From: Fibrobacter sp.
Lineage (GTDB): Bacteria; Fibrobacterota; Fibrobacteria; Fibrobacterales; Fibrobacteraceae
Length of the DNA stretch: 39,249 nucleotides
Assembly (NCBI RefSeq): GCF_017545445.1
Contig: NZ_JAFWOM010000117.1
Location: forward strand, 1 to 39,249
Reading direction: 5' to 3'
Made by a program: the position numbers and the translations under genes. How positions within the stretch are numbered: position 1 is the first letter of the stretch; each line of letters opens with the position of its first letter. The notes under the pieces are model-generated. The model did not search any database. It worked only from the letters and a program-made list of their open reading frames with translations, and was not told the origin of the DNA. Below, piece by piece: positions 15,461 through 24,262 of this stretch.

Positions 15461-16846
15461 ATGTTCGCCCCTCAACTTTTGACATCTACAGCCGTCCAAG
15501 ATTTTATTCGAGATGCGTTCAAACGAAAAATGGATGCATTGCAAGTTTCGACACATTTGGCCAAGGAGTTCAGCAACGAAGATCGCGCCTCCATCATGGA
15601 CTACATGGCGTTAGTGCCAAAATTCCGCGAAAAATTCGGTATTGGAGAGACAGCAAAAAAAACAGTACAAGAATGCGCGATTCCTGCAAGCGCTTCGTTT
15701 CTCCTTTGCGACAAATTAGCATTGGAACAAAGTACCGCACAAGATATCGGGCGTTGGAAAGCAAGCCTTTGGCCAAGCGGAGAAACCGCGATAGGCAAAA
15801 CCGTTCACGACCTCTGCTGCGGCATGGGCGGAGACTCATTCTTTTTGCCGCAAGAACTCACTGCAATTGGTGTAGATCTTGACGAAAACCGCCTTGCGAT
15901 GTACCGCTACAACAGTGGCGTAATGCGAGGAATTCCACAAGAATCCCACGATGCACACGCAATCCTCGGCGACGTCCGCGAAGTCGCCAAAGAAAACGAT
16001 TCTGAGAGCGCAACACCCGCCCGCCCCAAAGCCGACTACTTCACAATTGACCCAGCTCGCCGTGCCATCGAAGGCGAGAACCAGCGCGATTTGCGTAATC
16101 TCACGCCCACATTCGAAGAAGTCATTGAGATTTCGAAGCATTACAAAGGCGGCATGGCAAAAATTCCGCCCGGCTACCCCATTTGCGAAATTCCTCGCGG
16201 AACAGAAATCATTTACATCGGTTCGCGCACGGATTGCCGCGAATGCTTGGTGCTATTTGGCGAACTCGCCCCAAACCCCGACCACGTGCGCGCTGTGATG
16301 GTCGGCAAAACAGGGGAAACAATCGCAGATTGGTCGTTTATCCGCGACGAGAAACGCGAAGCCCGCAACGAGAGCGAACAATCGCAATATGACCACAATT
16401 ACGAACTCGAAGGACGCGACCGCATTTACCGCACATCGAGCAGCGAATCCGACTTGCCGCTTGGCGGAGTTTCCAAGTTCATCGCAGAACCAGCCCCTGT
16501 GCTGCTCCGCAGTCACCTCTTTGGCACAGTCGCCCTCGCCCATGACGAAACGACGCACTTGATTTCGCCGGGCATCGCTTACGTAACCAGCGAAAAGCCT
16601 CTGCCAGCACCAGCGTTCGCCACTTACGAGATTCTAGAATCGTCCGAGATTTCAACCGGAGCCGTCCGAGCCATGCTCAAATCGCACGACATCGGGAAAC
16701 TCACGTTAAAACTGCGAGGCGTCAAAGTCGATCCCGATCAAGAAATCAAGCGTCTCAAGCCCAAAGGCAAGAACGCCGCAACGCTATTCTACACACGCCT
16801 CGACGGCGAAAAAATCGCGATACTCGCAAAGAGGAGTGAGCTATGA
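15461..16846 (+). CDS. Class I SAM-dependent methyltransferase with THUMP-like C-terminus
   Basis: A 461-residue cytoplasmic protein. A helical N-terminal part (about 1-105) precedes a Rossmann methyltransferase domain: VHDLCCGMGGDSF is motif I, IGVDLDENRLAMYRYN holds the acidic residue for the ribose, and DYFTIDPARRA is a motif IV-like catalytic loop. The C-terminal ~75 residues (SHDIGKLTLKLRGV, ATLFYTRLDGEKIAIL) match the THUMP-like domain in proteins thought to modify RNA. The substrate is unknown. It starts 9 bp after the FISUMP gene and is probably co-transcribed with it. Confidence 0.8.
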   Translation: MFAPQLLTSTAVQDFIRDAFKRKMDALQVSTHLAKEFSNEDRASIMDYMALVPKFREKFGIGETAKKTVQECAIPASASFLLCDKLALEQSTAQDIGRWKASLWPSGETAIGKTVHDLCCGMGGDSFFLPQELTAIGVDLDENRLAMYRYNSGVMRGIPQESHDAHAILGDVREVAKENDSESATPARPKADYFTIDPARRAIEGENQRDLRNLTPTFEEVIEISKHYKGGMAKIPPGYPICEIPRGTEIIYIGSRTDCRECLVLFGELAPNPDHVRAVMVGKTGETIADWSFIRDEKREARNESEQSQYDHNYELEGRDRIYRTSSSESDLPLGGVSKFIAEPAPVLLRSHLFGTVALAHDETTHLISPGIAYVTSEKPLPAPAFATYEILESSEISTGAVRAMLKSHDIGKLTLKLRGVKVDPDQEIKRLKPKGKNAATLFYTRLDGEKIAILAKRSEL

Positions 16847-16849
16847 CTC

Positions 16850-16972
16850 AAAAGAGGCGATCCCGGAACGGAGTCCGGGATGACATAGCACAGAATTCAT
16901 CCTAAACTAATCAAATCGCTCAGGATGACAAGAAACAAAACAACTTCTAACCGTCTACTTCCTACTGTCTAC
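16850..16972. repeat. Dispersed GATGAC element and heptad array before ung
   Basis: An inverted-repeat element GATCCCGGAACGGAGTCCGGGATGAC lies at 16860-16885, a second tag CAGGATGACA at 16921, and four minus-strand heptads (GTAGACA, GTAGGAA, GTAGACG, GTTAGAA) at 16945-16972. The array ends 6 bp before the ung start codon, so ung must be expressed from within or beyond it. Confidence 0.7.
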
Positions 16973-16978
16973 TATATT

Positions 16979-17656
16979 ATGTCCGTCAAACTTGAACAAT
17001 CTTGGCTGAACCTGCTCGCAGACCAATTCGAGCAACCGTATTTTAAGCAAATTAAAGCAAAACTTTTGCAGGAACACGCGGAACATCACGTGGTGTATCC
17101 TCCCGGACCGCAGATTTTTGCAGCACTCGACTATTGCCCCGTCGATAAAGTCAAGGCCGTCATCATCGGGCAAGACCCGTACCACAATCCAGGACAAGCT
17201 CACGGCCTTTGCTTCTCGGTGCCGTTCGGCATTGAACCGCCGCCGTCTCTCATCAACATTTTCCAAGAACTCCACGACGATCTCGGAATCACACCGCCGC
17301 CACACGGCAACTTGGAAGGCTGGGCACACCAGGGAATTTTGCTTTTAAACGCATCACTCACGGTGCGCGCCCACATGGCGGCAAGCCACGCAGGCATTGG
17401 CTGGCAGCAATTCACGGACACGATTATCCAGCGTCTTTCGCAGGTCCGCGAAAACCTCGTCTTTTTGCTTTGGGGCAGTTTCGCCATCAAAAAGCAAGTG
17501 CTCATCGCACCCAATCGCGGGCACCTGATTCTCACTGCACCGCACCCGAGCCCGCTTTCGGCATACCGCGGATTCTTCGGTTGCAAGCACTTCAGCAAAG
17601 CAAACGCTTACCTTGTCAGCAAAGGACTCGAACCCATCGACTGGAGCATTAAATAG
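16979..17656 (+). CDS. ung: Uracil-DNA glycosylase
   Basis: A 225-residue enzyme starting MSVKLEQSWLNLL; an 18-codon extension upstream only translates the heptad repeat and is rejected. Family 1 UDG motifs are complete: GQDPYHNPGQAHGLCFSV with the catalytic Asp and the uracil-binding Tyr, then LLLNASLTVR, VFLLWGSFA and HPSPLSAYRGFFG with the catalytic His and DNA-intercalation loop. It removes uracil from DNA in base excision repair. The usual length is about 220-230, so it is intact. TATATT directly abuts the ATG, so the promoter is not of the 6-7 bp leaderless type. Confidence 0.96.
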   Translation: MSVKLEQSWLNLLADQFEQPYFKQIKAKLLQEHAEHHVVYPPGPQIFAALDYCPVDKVKAVIIGQDPYHNPGQAHGLCFSVPFGIEPPPSLINIFQELHDDLGITPPPHGNLEGWAHQGILLLNASLTVRAHMAASHAGIGWQQFTDTIIQRLSQVRENLVFLLWGSFAIKKQVLIAPNRGHLILTAPHPSPLSAYRGFFGCKHFSKANAYLVSKGLEPIDWSIK

Positions 17657-17657
17657 A

Positions 17658-17741
17658 GTAGGAAGTTAGAAGTAGGAAGTAGGAAGTAGAAAGTAGGTAG
17701 TTGGAAGTTGGAAGTAGACAGTTGACAGTAGACTGTAGGAT
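17658..17741 (+). repeat. Heptad array, 12 units (GTNGNAN)
   Basis: Twelve consecutive 7-bp units starting 1 bp after the ung stop codon: GTAGGAA, GTTAGAA, GTAGGAA, GTAGGAA, GTAGAAA, GTAGGTA, GTTGGAA, GTTGGAA, GTAGACA, GTTGACA, GTAGACT, GTAGGAT. The phase is kept throughout; only positions 3-7 vary. Confidence 0.9.
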
Positions 17742-17870
17742 GAGTCATCCTGAGTCCCGGAACGGAGTCCAGGATAAACTCTGCGCAAACGGAGTCTCTT
17801 TGGTCACTTGGGCTTCTGCCCTTAGTGATCCATGATCCCCCTTGCGGGGAGAAGGATCCAGTGAATTTAG
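17742..17870. repeat. Dispersed GATCC/GATGAC-type elements
   Basis: Holds AGTCATCCTGAG, a CCCGGAACGGAGTCCAGGAT unit like that at 16862, and CCCCTTGCGGGGAGAAGGATCCAG. No ORF is credible. It separates ung from the CDF gene. Confidence 0.6.
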
Positions 17871-17905
17871 ACGAGTAAATAAAAAATATAGAAGGGAGAA
17901 TATAT

Positions 17906-19048
17906 ATGTCCAAAAAGGAATCGCTTAACGAGAACATCGACAAAGAAGAAAACCGCAACAAAGTCATCATCAAGACTAGCGTTGTCGGGATTGTCACGAA
18001 CGTCATTCTCGCGAGCGTCAAGGCGGTTATCGGTCTTATGGCAAACTCCATTGCCGTCGTTCTCGATGCCGTGAACAACCTCTCGGACGCGCTCTCGTCC
18101 ATCATCACAATTGTCGGCAACAAGCTCTCGCGAAAATTGCCCAACGAAAAGCACCCGCTCGGTTACGGACGCATTGAATACCTGACCGCCATGGTCATCG
18201 CTTCCATCGTGATTTACGCGGGCATCACCTCTTGCGTGGAATCGGTCAAGAAAATCATCCACCCCGAAGATGCCGACTACTCCACCGTTTCGCTGATTAT
18301 CATCGCCATCGCCGTGGTCGTGAAAGTTGTCCTCGGTCGTTACGTGAAATCGCAAGGCGAACGCGTGAATTCTGGTTCGCTCATCGCCTCCGGTTCCGAT
18401 GCGCTCTTTGACGCCATCCTCTCCCTTTCCGTTCTCGCCTCGGCACTCATCTTCATTTTCACGGGCCTCTCGCTCGAAGCCTACGTTGGCGTTCTGATTT
18501 CCATCTTCATTATCAAAGCCGGCTTTGAAATGTTGAAAGACACCGTGAGCGACTTGCTCGGCAAGAAAAACGACAACGAACTCACCAAGCAAATCAAGAG
18601 CCTCATCCGCAGCGAAGAAGGCGTCCACGGCGCATACGACCTCGTCATCAACGACTACGGTCCCGAAAAAAAACTCGCCTCCGTGCACGTAGAACTCCCC
18701 GACATCATGACCGTCGCCGACCTGGATTCCCTCACGCGCAAGCTCGAAAAGAAGGTCTATCGCGAAACAGGCGTTATCCTCACCGCCATCGGCGTTTACT
18801 CTTACAATACCAAGGATGACGAAGCCTCCAAAATTCGAGACACAATTTCAAACAAAGTCAAGTCGCACGATTGGGCTCTTCAAATGCACGGCTTTTATGT
18901 AGATATCAAAGCCAAGGAAATGCGCTTTGACGTGGTCATCAAATTCGGCGTGAACGCCCAGGAAGCTCTCGATACAATCAAGAGCGAAGCGGCCCAACTC
19001 TACCCCGACTACAAGATACAGGTTTCACCCGATATCGATTTGGGATAA
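17906..19048 (+). CDS. Cation diffusion facilitator family transporter
   Basis: A 380-residue inner-membrane protein with GGGAG before the ATG. About six transmembrane helices (about residues 22-215) contain LDAVNNLSDALSS (helix 2), HPLGYGRIEYLTAM, and ASGSDALFDAILS (helix 5). The cytoplasmic C-terminus has the usual ferredoxin-like dimerisation domain (VHGAYDLVINDYGP, ASVHVELP) and a second similar stretch to the end. CDF proteins export divalent metals by proton exchange. Helix 2 has N-x-x-x-D and helix 5 D-x-x-x-D in place of the HxxxD of zinc transporters, so the metal cannot be assigned. Confidence 0.9.
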   Translation: MSKKESLNENIDKEENRNKVIIKTSVVGIVTNVILASVKAVIGLMANSIAVVLDAVNNLSDALSSIITIVGNKLSRKLPNEKHPLGYGRIEYLTAMVIASIVIYAGITSCVESVKKIIHPEDADYSTVSLIIIAIAVVVKVVLGRYVKSQGERVNSGSLIASGSDALFDAILSLSVLASALIFIFTGLSLEAYVGVLISIFIIKAGFEMLKDTVSDLLGKKNDNELTKQIKSLIRSEEGVHGAYDLVINDYGPEKKLASVHVELPDIMTVADLDSLTRKLEKKVYRETGVILTAIGVYSYNTKDDEASKIRDTISNKVKSHDWALQMHGFYVDIKAKEMRFDVVIKFGVNAQEALDTIKSEAAQLYPDYKIQVSPDIDLG

Positions 19049-19068
19049 CCCAACAACCGCGTTCCCCA

Positions 19069-20133
19069 TCATTCAACGCGCCGTTTTCGCACACAGCGGA
19101 TATAAAATTTCTTGTTTTCGATCGCATAATCATGGCTAAATTTTTCGCCATCGAATAAGATAGCGTAGAGACGATTTTCGTCATCGTAGCTCCACCAACC
19201 CGTCACCATACCGAATCCTTTATATCCATTATCCACATAGCCCGCCGGATATACCGTAAAACCGACATCCTTGTTCTCTTTAAAATCAAGGAACCAATCA
19301 TCCTTCGAGCGAAGGTAAGCTCCATCTAAGCCGAACCGGCCGAACAAATTAACCCAATCGCTCCTTCGCGGCAACCGCCAGTCTGCCGGGCACGCCTCTT
19401 TGGCATTCACTCCATAAAGTCGCCCATGATTTTCGCAATGCATCTTTTTATTATCGTAACATTCCTCACCCGGCATACTCCTATAGATATTTTCAGCAGA
19501 CCATTCCATAGAATCTATCGTTATCGTTTTAAAATGCACCCCGGTAAGAGAATCCTTGTAGTACCCCAATTGCACTGGATTCAATTTTGCATAACCTAAT
19601 CCATGCCAATTATTATCGTAGCATTGGTACATATAAAAGTTATACCCGGTCATGACGATTTTTCCGTTCCAGCCAAATGTGCATGGAATCATGTGTTTCA
19701 TGTTCAGCACAACGGTATCGGGAGTGACATTTAGCGAATCGGGCAAAAGCTCAAGCGAATTCGCGACCTTTTTTAACGTTCTATTTTCACATCGATAGAG
19801 AGCGTTGTCTTCAAAACCTATATAACTGCGGCCCTCAAGACAATCCGCTTTTTTCTTTGAAACATAGGCGGTTCCCGTAAAAATCATTTTATCCGAAAAT
19901 GATTTCGCTTCTAATTTTTCATCTTTTTTGCAAGCCACGGAATACTTTCTATCATACGCAAAGACGTGATAAATCTTTCTGTTTTGCACATACGCCACCG
20001 AATATTCCTTTGCAAAGCCAACAGTGTAAGAAGATGTCCAATAATTACTATCCGGGATTTCTGCGGTACGAACAATGTAATTATCCCATTCTATTTTATC
20101 CGGCAAATGATAACCTGTCGGGCAAGCATTCAA
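19069..20133 (-). pseudogene. Double FISUMP-domain gene, 5' end lost
   Basis: The 354-codon frame begins inside a FISUMP domain at NACPTGYHLPDKIEW: the first half of domain one and any signal peptide are missing. A linker (about residues 70-200) leads to a second, full FISUMP domain: SLTGVHFKTITIDS, WSAENIYRS, HGRLYG, CPADWRLPRRSDW, WWSYDDE, FYIRCVRK. At the 5' side the sequence switches to an rfbD fragment. A TTG at 20133 overlaps the TGA of that fragment, so some translation by coupling is possible, but without a signal the product would stay in the cytoplasm. Convergent with the CDF gene (20 bp). Confidence 0.75.
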
Positions 20134-20276
20134 TGCGTCGTCACAGCGCTACCGTCGGCAACACCCGAATACGCAGGAGCGATATCGCTACCGACCCCCT
20201 CATAGCCGCGCTTTGCAAGTTCATTCATTACATCGTGGCCAAGCTGACCACCTACACCAGTCACTAAAACTTTTAT
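20130..20276 (-). pseudogene. rfbD: 5' fragment of dTDP-4-dehydrorhamnose reductase
   Basis: The minus strand reads IKVLVTGVGGQLGHDVMNEL, then AKRGYEGVGSDIAPAYSG and VADGSAVTT, then His-stop. This is the NAD(P)-binding start of RfbD/RmlD (GxGGQLG). Only 48 codons remain and the expected ATG is ATA. The family sequence breaks off just where the truncated FISUMP gene starts, marking a recombination junction at about 20133-20142 with a short GACGACG stretch that could be the microhomology. Confidence 0.8.
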
Positions 20277-20320
20277 AGAAAAAACCTCTAGCGAGAATAT
20301 AGTAAATAGTGGCTAGAGGT
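20275..20320 (-). terminator. Terminator-like hairpin after the FlgO/TolB-FISUMP gene
   Basis: Minus strand ACCTCTAGC, 19 nt, GCTAGAGGT (9-bp perfect arms), then TTTTT. It lies about 78 bp after the stop of the gene at 20398-21477. The loop contains TACTATATTC, a possible -10 box for the old rfbD gene, so the site may have combined termination with a promoter. Confidence 0.6.
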
Positions 20321-20397
20321 CAGTAAGAAAAGACGTCATCCTATTGTTTCAGAGATTAAATAAATTAAAGCACAAAGTCACGACTCATCGCTCAAGT

Positions 20398-21477
20398 CTA
20401 TTCCTTAATGCAACGGACAGAAAAACCATAAAATCTGTCGAATTTATTTAGAACAGCTTCATCACCTTCGGAATTCAATTTAAGACCCACCATAAAGGCA
20501 TTATTGTATTTATGAGACGTAGTCGTCCAAAAGTAAGCTTCATTACCATCATACGCAATAGGATAATCACCAATAAATCTCATGCCGGCCGGCAAAACAG
20601 AAAAGGCATACTCATCCGTACCATTCTTTTTTTGCCATCCATTTTTTGCTTTGAGTTTTTTCCCTGCAGTCGCAACGCCACCTATGGTTTCCAACAACGT
20701 TTCAAAATCAGCTTTGCTCGGAAGTTTCCATCCCGATGGGCAAGCTTTATATGCGGCATTCCACTCGTAATGACGTCCATACTTATTACAATTAGACTCC
20801 TTGTCTTCATAGCAATAACTGTCATTAATTTTGTATTTCAGGTTTTCCGCCATCCAAACCTGTTCTCCAATTTTTACAGTTCTGTACTCTTTCCCATCAC
20901 GAGAATCTTTTAGGACCGATTTTTCCACATTGACATTTTTTGAACTACTCCGAGAAGATTCCTCCATATTTCTATTAACGGCATCCCCCTTAAAATTAGC
21001 TGGGTTTTCTCCTAGAATCTTCCTAAAAAAATCATCCGATTCTCGCTCGATTTCTTCAAGCAAACCTTCGGCATCAGGTTTTCGAGTGGTGAAGCTCCCT
21101 ACCAAGTTGTTCCCAGCCGTTTCGTAAAGTTCCATTGTGAGCGTGAGCTGTTTACCAAACTTACCCACACGTGCTTGAGCAACATAATCAGCGGCAATAT
21201 TCTTACCGGTTTCTACAAGACACGACCCCTCGCAGTCCTCAATCGATTTGCCTGGCGGAAGCATTACATTGATGTTCTCGCGCGTCATGACGACATAACC
21301 CATATAAGCAGGTAACACAGCTTTTGCTCGTTCACGCAACTTGTCCGTCAAGAAAATTTTTTCGGAACGTCCGATGATGTCTTTTTCAGAAATCGTTTCC
21401 AATACAGCAACATGTTTCGCAGCCATAGAAGCTACAGCCAAGAAAGCAACCAAAATGTAAAATAAGCGTTTAATCAT
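20398..21477 (-). CDS. FlgO/TolB-like domain fused to a FISUMP domain
   Basis: A 359-residue exported protein. Signal peptide MIKRLFYILVAFLAVASMAA; residues about 20-165 are the same FlgO/TolB-like domain as in 5782-6756 (VAVLETISEKD, FLTDKLRERA, VVMTREN, MLPPGKSIEDCEGSC, TGKNIAADYVAQARVG, LTMELYETAG). After a Ser/Asn linker comes a FISUMP domain (DSRDGKEYRTVKIG, VWMAENLKY, YGRHYEWNAA, CPSGWKLPSKADF, LPAG, YFWTTTS, FSVRCIKE). TATATT lies 6 bp before the ATG. The 3' end lacks the DGR-like codon pattern. The fusion links a periplasmic/surface sensor-like domain to a binding domain; its role is unknown. Confidence 0.85.
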   Translation of the reverse strand: MIKRLFYILVAFLAVASMAAKHVAVLETISEKDIIGRSEKIFLTDKLRERAKAVLPAYMGYVVMTRENINVMLPPGKSIEDCEGSCLVETGKNIAADYVAQARVGKFGKQLTLTMELYETAGNNLVGSFTTRKPDAEGLLEEIERESDDFFRKILGENPANFKGDAVNRNMEESSRSSSKNVNVEKSVLKDSRDGKEYRTVKIGEQVWMAENLKYKINDSYCYEDKESNCNKYGRHYEWNAAYKACPSGWKLPSKADFETLLETIGGVATAGKKLKAKNGWQKKNGTDEYAFSVLPAGMRFIGDYPIAYDGNEAYFWTTTSHKYNNAFMVGLKLNSEGDEAVLNKFDRFYGFSVRCIKE

Positions 21478-21483
21478 AGTTTA

Positions 21484-21489
21484 AATATA
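21484..21489 (-). promoter_or_regulatory. Putative -10 box (leaderless type)
   Basis: TATATT on the minus strand, 6 bp before the ATG at 21477, with no Shine-Dalgarno sequence. Confidence 0.45.
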
Positions 21490-21527
21490 ATTTTTTGCGG
21501 TATATCAATCATCGAATGCAAGCATTT

Positions 21528-21757
21528 GGCGGTGAAATTGGAATATTTCACGTCGTTTTCACCGCCATTTTTTAGTTTATTCGTTCTTTTTTGGGATCAA
21601 AACACGGTACCAAGCAACTATTAGCGGTGATATTCACTTATTTTTGGTCCATTTCACCGCCAGCGGAATCCCCTATCAGCAGATTTTAGCCGTATTCAGT
21701 ACAAACAAGGTAATTTTTGGCGGTGAAATTAACGAATTTTCAGCCGATTTCACCGCC
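21528..21757. repeat. Array of three 39-bp palindromes at 95-96 bp spacing
   Basis: Units at 21528-21566, 21623-21661 and 21719-21757. Each has arms GGCGGTGAAAT and ATTTCACCGCC (unit 1 right arm TTTTCACCGCC, unit 2 left arm AGCGGTGATAT) around a 17-bp centre that is not conserved in sequence but is constant in length. Unit starts are 95 and 96 bp apart. A half-site ATTTCACGGC follows at 21785. The array fills the gap between the pyrophosphatase stop and the next minus-strand gene. No ORF is credible here. Confidence 0.85.
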
Positions 21758-21836
21758 ATTTTCGCATTTTACCCTCTTTTCAGCATTTCACGGCAGCCTT
21801 TGACACTTGAATTTCGCCACCCACAAGCATTCCGCT

Positions 21837-24203
21837 CTAGAACATATTCCCGAATCTCACGATGACTCCGGCGAATACGACACTCACCATGGTCATGAGC
21901 TTGATGAGAATGTTGAGCGAAGGCCCTGCGGTATCTTTAAACGGATCGCCAACGGTATCGCCAACGACAGCGGACTTGTGCGTATCGGAACCCTTGCCGC
22001 CGTAATTGCCTTTTTCGACAAACTTCTTTGCATTATCCCAGGCGCCGCCCGCATTGTTGAGCATCGTCGCTAACGCAAAGCCGCACGCAAGTCCACCCGC
22101 CAAAAGTCCGAACACGCCAGCAACGCCCATCGTAAGCCCGACCAGCACAGGAACAACAACAGCAAGCACCGAAGGGATAATCATCTCGTGCTGAGCACCC
22201 GTTGTCGAAATTTCCACGCAACGAGCATAATCCGGCTCGCCCGTACCTTCCATGATTCCCGGAATTTCGCGGAACTGGCGACGCACTTCTTCAACCATCG
22301 CACTTGCCGCACGGCCCACCGCCTTGATGGTCAAGGCACAGAACACAAACGTCATCATCGCACCGATAAACAGCCCACCCAAAAGCATGGGGTTCATCAA
22401 ATTGAGATTGTAAATGTGCATAAAGTCAACATAATTTACCTTATTCGCCACCATTCCGATAAGGTCGCCATTCTCGGTAATGGCACGCGTCCCACCATCA
22501 AGGAATTTCACGCCAGTAACACCCGAAAAAGCCTTCATCAAATCATTTGCGCCGTTCGCAAAAGCAACAGAACCGACTCGCCACACGCCCTCAGCCGATG
22601 CAGCCAAGTGCCCCAGCCAAATTTTCACTTCCTCGACATAAGACGCAAGGAGCGCCATCGCAGTGAGAGCCGCAGAACCAATCGCAAAACCCTTGCCCGT
22701 CGCCGCGGTCGTATTCCCCAGCATATCGAGTTCATCCGTTCGGGCACGTACTTCGGGGTCGAGGCCCGCCATTTCGGCGTTACCGCCAGCGTTATCAGCA
22801 ATCGGGCCGAACGCATCCGTCGCAAGCGTAATGCCAAGCGTACTCAGCATGCCGACCGCAGCAAAGCCCACGCCATAAAGCCCCATCGCCATGTCGCTAA
22901 ATCCGCCAGCACAACCGAACGCGCAGACAATACCCATCACGATCGTCACCACAGGGAGTCCCGTGGAAAACATGCCGACCGAAATACCGTCAATAATCGT
23001 CGTCGCGGCTCCAAGCTTCGCCTGCCCCGCAATTCCGCGCGTCGGCTTGTAAGCATCGGACGTATAATATTCCGTAAATTGCCCGATGAGGATGCCCGCC
23101 GCAAGGCCCGAAAGCACGGAACCGAATATTCCCATCGAAATAAAATCAAACTTCACAAGCACCCAAAGCGCTACAAGAATCAGCACCGACGACCCCAACG
23201 TCCCCGTCAAAAGCGAACGCAAAAGCGACTTCGTATCGGCATCTTCACGCGTGCGGACTGCAAAAATGCCCGCCAGCGAAAGCAAAATTCCAATCGCCGC
23301 AACCACCATTGGAGCAATGACCATCTTGATGCCGCCCATCGGGAGCGCTGCGCCAAGAGCCGCCGTCGAAAGGATAGAACCGCAATAAGATTCGTAAAGG
23401 TCTGCACCCATGCCTGCCACGTCGCCCACATTGTCGCCCACGTTATCCGCAATCGTCGCCGGGTTACGCGGATCGTCTTCGGGGATTCCCGCCTCGACTT
23501 TACCCACGAGGTCCGCCCCGACATCAGCCGCTTTGGTGTAAATGCCGCCTCCCACGCGAGCAAACAAAGCCTGCAACGACGCCCCCATGCCGAACGTAAG
23601 CATCGTCGTCGTGATTTCCACCATTTTCGCATGCGACCATTCCGCATTATTCACGAAATCCGCATTCCACGCCCCCAGCGAAAGTTTCGATGCGATATCC
23701 GCCCCGAACTGCCAAACGTTGTGGTCGTAAATGTAATTGAGCAAGAAGAACCACGCCGAAATATCGAGCAAGCCAAAGCCCACAACAATAAGCCCCATCA
23801 CAGCCCCGCTGCGGAACGCAATGACAAGCCCGCGATTCAAGCTCGAAATCGCCCCGTTCGCCGTCCTCGAACTCGCATGGGTCGCCGTTTTCATGCCCAA
23901 AAACCCACACAGGCCGCTAAAGAAGCCGCCCGTCAAGAACGCCACCGGCACAAACGGATTCTGGATGCCAAGTAGCGCTAACACGAGGAATACCACGAAA
24001 AGCACGGCAAAGACAATAGAAACAGTCTTGTACTGCCGCTTGAGGTAAGCGAACGCCCCCACACGCACATAGTGCGCAATCGCTTTCATTTGGCGAGAGC
24101 CCCCAGGTTGCCGCTTCATAAAGCGATAGAAAAACAGAGCCATTCCCAGAGCAACCAAAGCTGCAACCGGGACGAAATACCAATAAGATGGAATCGAGTA
24201 CAT
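21837..24203 (-). CDS. hppA: Membrane-bound ion-pumping pyrophosphatase (K+-dependent type)
   Basis: A 788-residue protein with about 16 transmembrane helices, starting MYSIPSYWYF with GAGG before the ATG. The PPi-binding signatures are present: GGIYTKAADVGADLVGKVE, IPEDDPRNPATIADNVGDNV, then TDAFGPIADNAGGNAEMAGL and the C-terminal DTVGDPFKDTAGP. GNTTAATGKG carries Ala where K+-independent enzymes have Lys, so this is the K+-dependent class, which pumps Na+ or H+ from pyrophosphate hydrolysis. Which ion cannot be read from the parts I checked. Single gene; the promoter lies in a short region shared with the divergent membrane-protein gene. Confidence 0.95.
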   Translation of the reverse strand: MYSIPSYWYFVPVAALVALGMALFFYRFMKRQPGGSRQMKAIAHYVRVGAFAYLKRQYKTVSIVFAVLFVVFLVLALLGIQNPFVPVAFLTGGFFSGLCGFLGMKTATHASSRTANGAISSLNRGLVIAFRSGAVMGLIVVGFGLLDISAWFFLLNYIYDHNVWQFGADIASKLSLGAWNADFVNNAEWSHAKMVEITTTMLTFGMGASLQALFARVGGGIYTKAADVGADLVGKVEAGIPEDDPRNPATIADNVGDNVGDVAGMGADLYESYCGSILSTAALGAALPMGGIKMVIAPMVVAAIGILLSLAGIFAVRTREDADTKSLLRSLLTGTLGSSVLILVALWVLVKFDFISMGIFGSVLSGLAAGILIGQFTEYYTSDAYKPTRGIAGQAKLGAATTIIDGISVGMFSTGLPVVTIVMGIVCAFGCAGGFSDMAMGLYGVGFAAVGMLSTLGITLATDAFGPIADNAGGNAEMAGLDPEVRARTDELDMLGNTTAATGKGFAIGSAALTAMALLASYVEEVKIWLGHLAASAEGVWRVGSVAFANGANDLMKAFSGVTGVKFLDGGTRAITENGDLIGMVANKVNYVDFMHIYNLNLMNPMLLGGLFIGAMMTFVFCALTIKAVGRAASAMVEEVRRQFREIPGIMEGTGEPDYARCVEISTTGAQHEMIIPSVLAVVVPVLVGLTMGVAGVFGLLAGGLACGFALATMLNNAGGAWDNAKKFVEKGNYGGKGSDTHKSAVVGDTVGDPFKDTAGPSLNILIKLMTMVSVVFAGVIVRFGNMF

Positions 24204-24262
24204 GGATACCTCGTTTATCAGGTTTCTATCGGTATGGTCAAATTTCCGAAAATAAATTTATA

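Noticed and set aside
21528..21757. CRISPR-like repeat-spacer array
   Set aside because: There are three units with even spacing, but the repeat centres are not conserved, only the arms are; spacers are 56-57 bp and no cas gene is near.
22188..23975. 595-residue ORF opposite the pyrophosphatase gene
   Set aside because: Shadow of hppA: Arg/His-rich, low-complexity composition, while hppA on the other strand has full family motifs.
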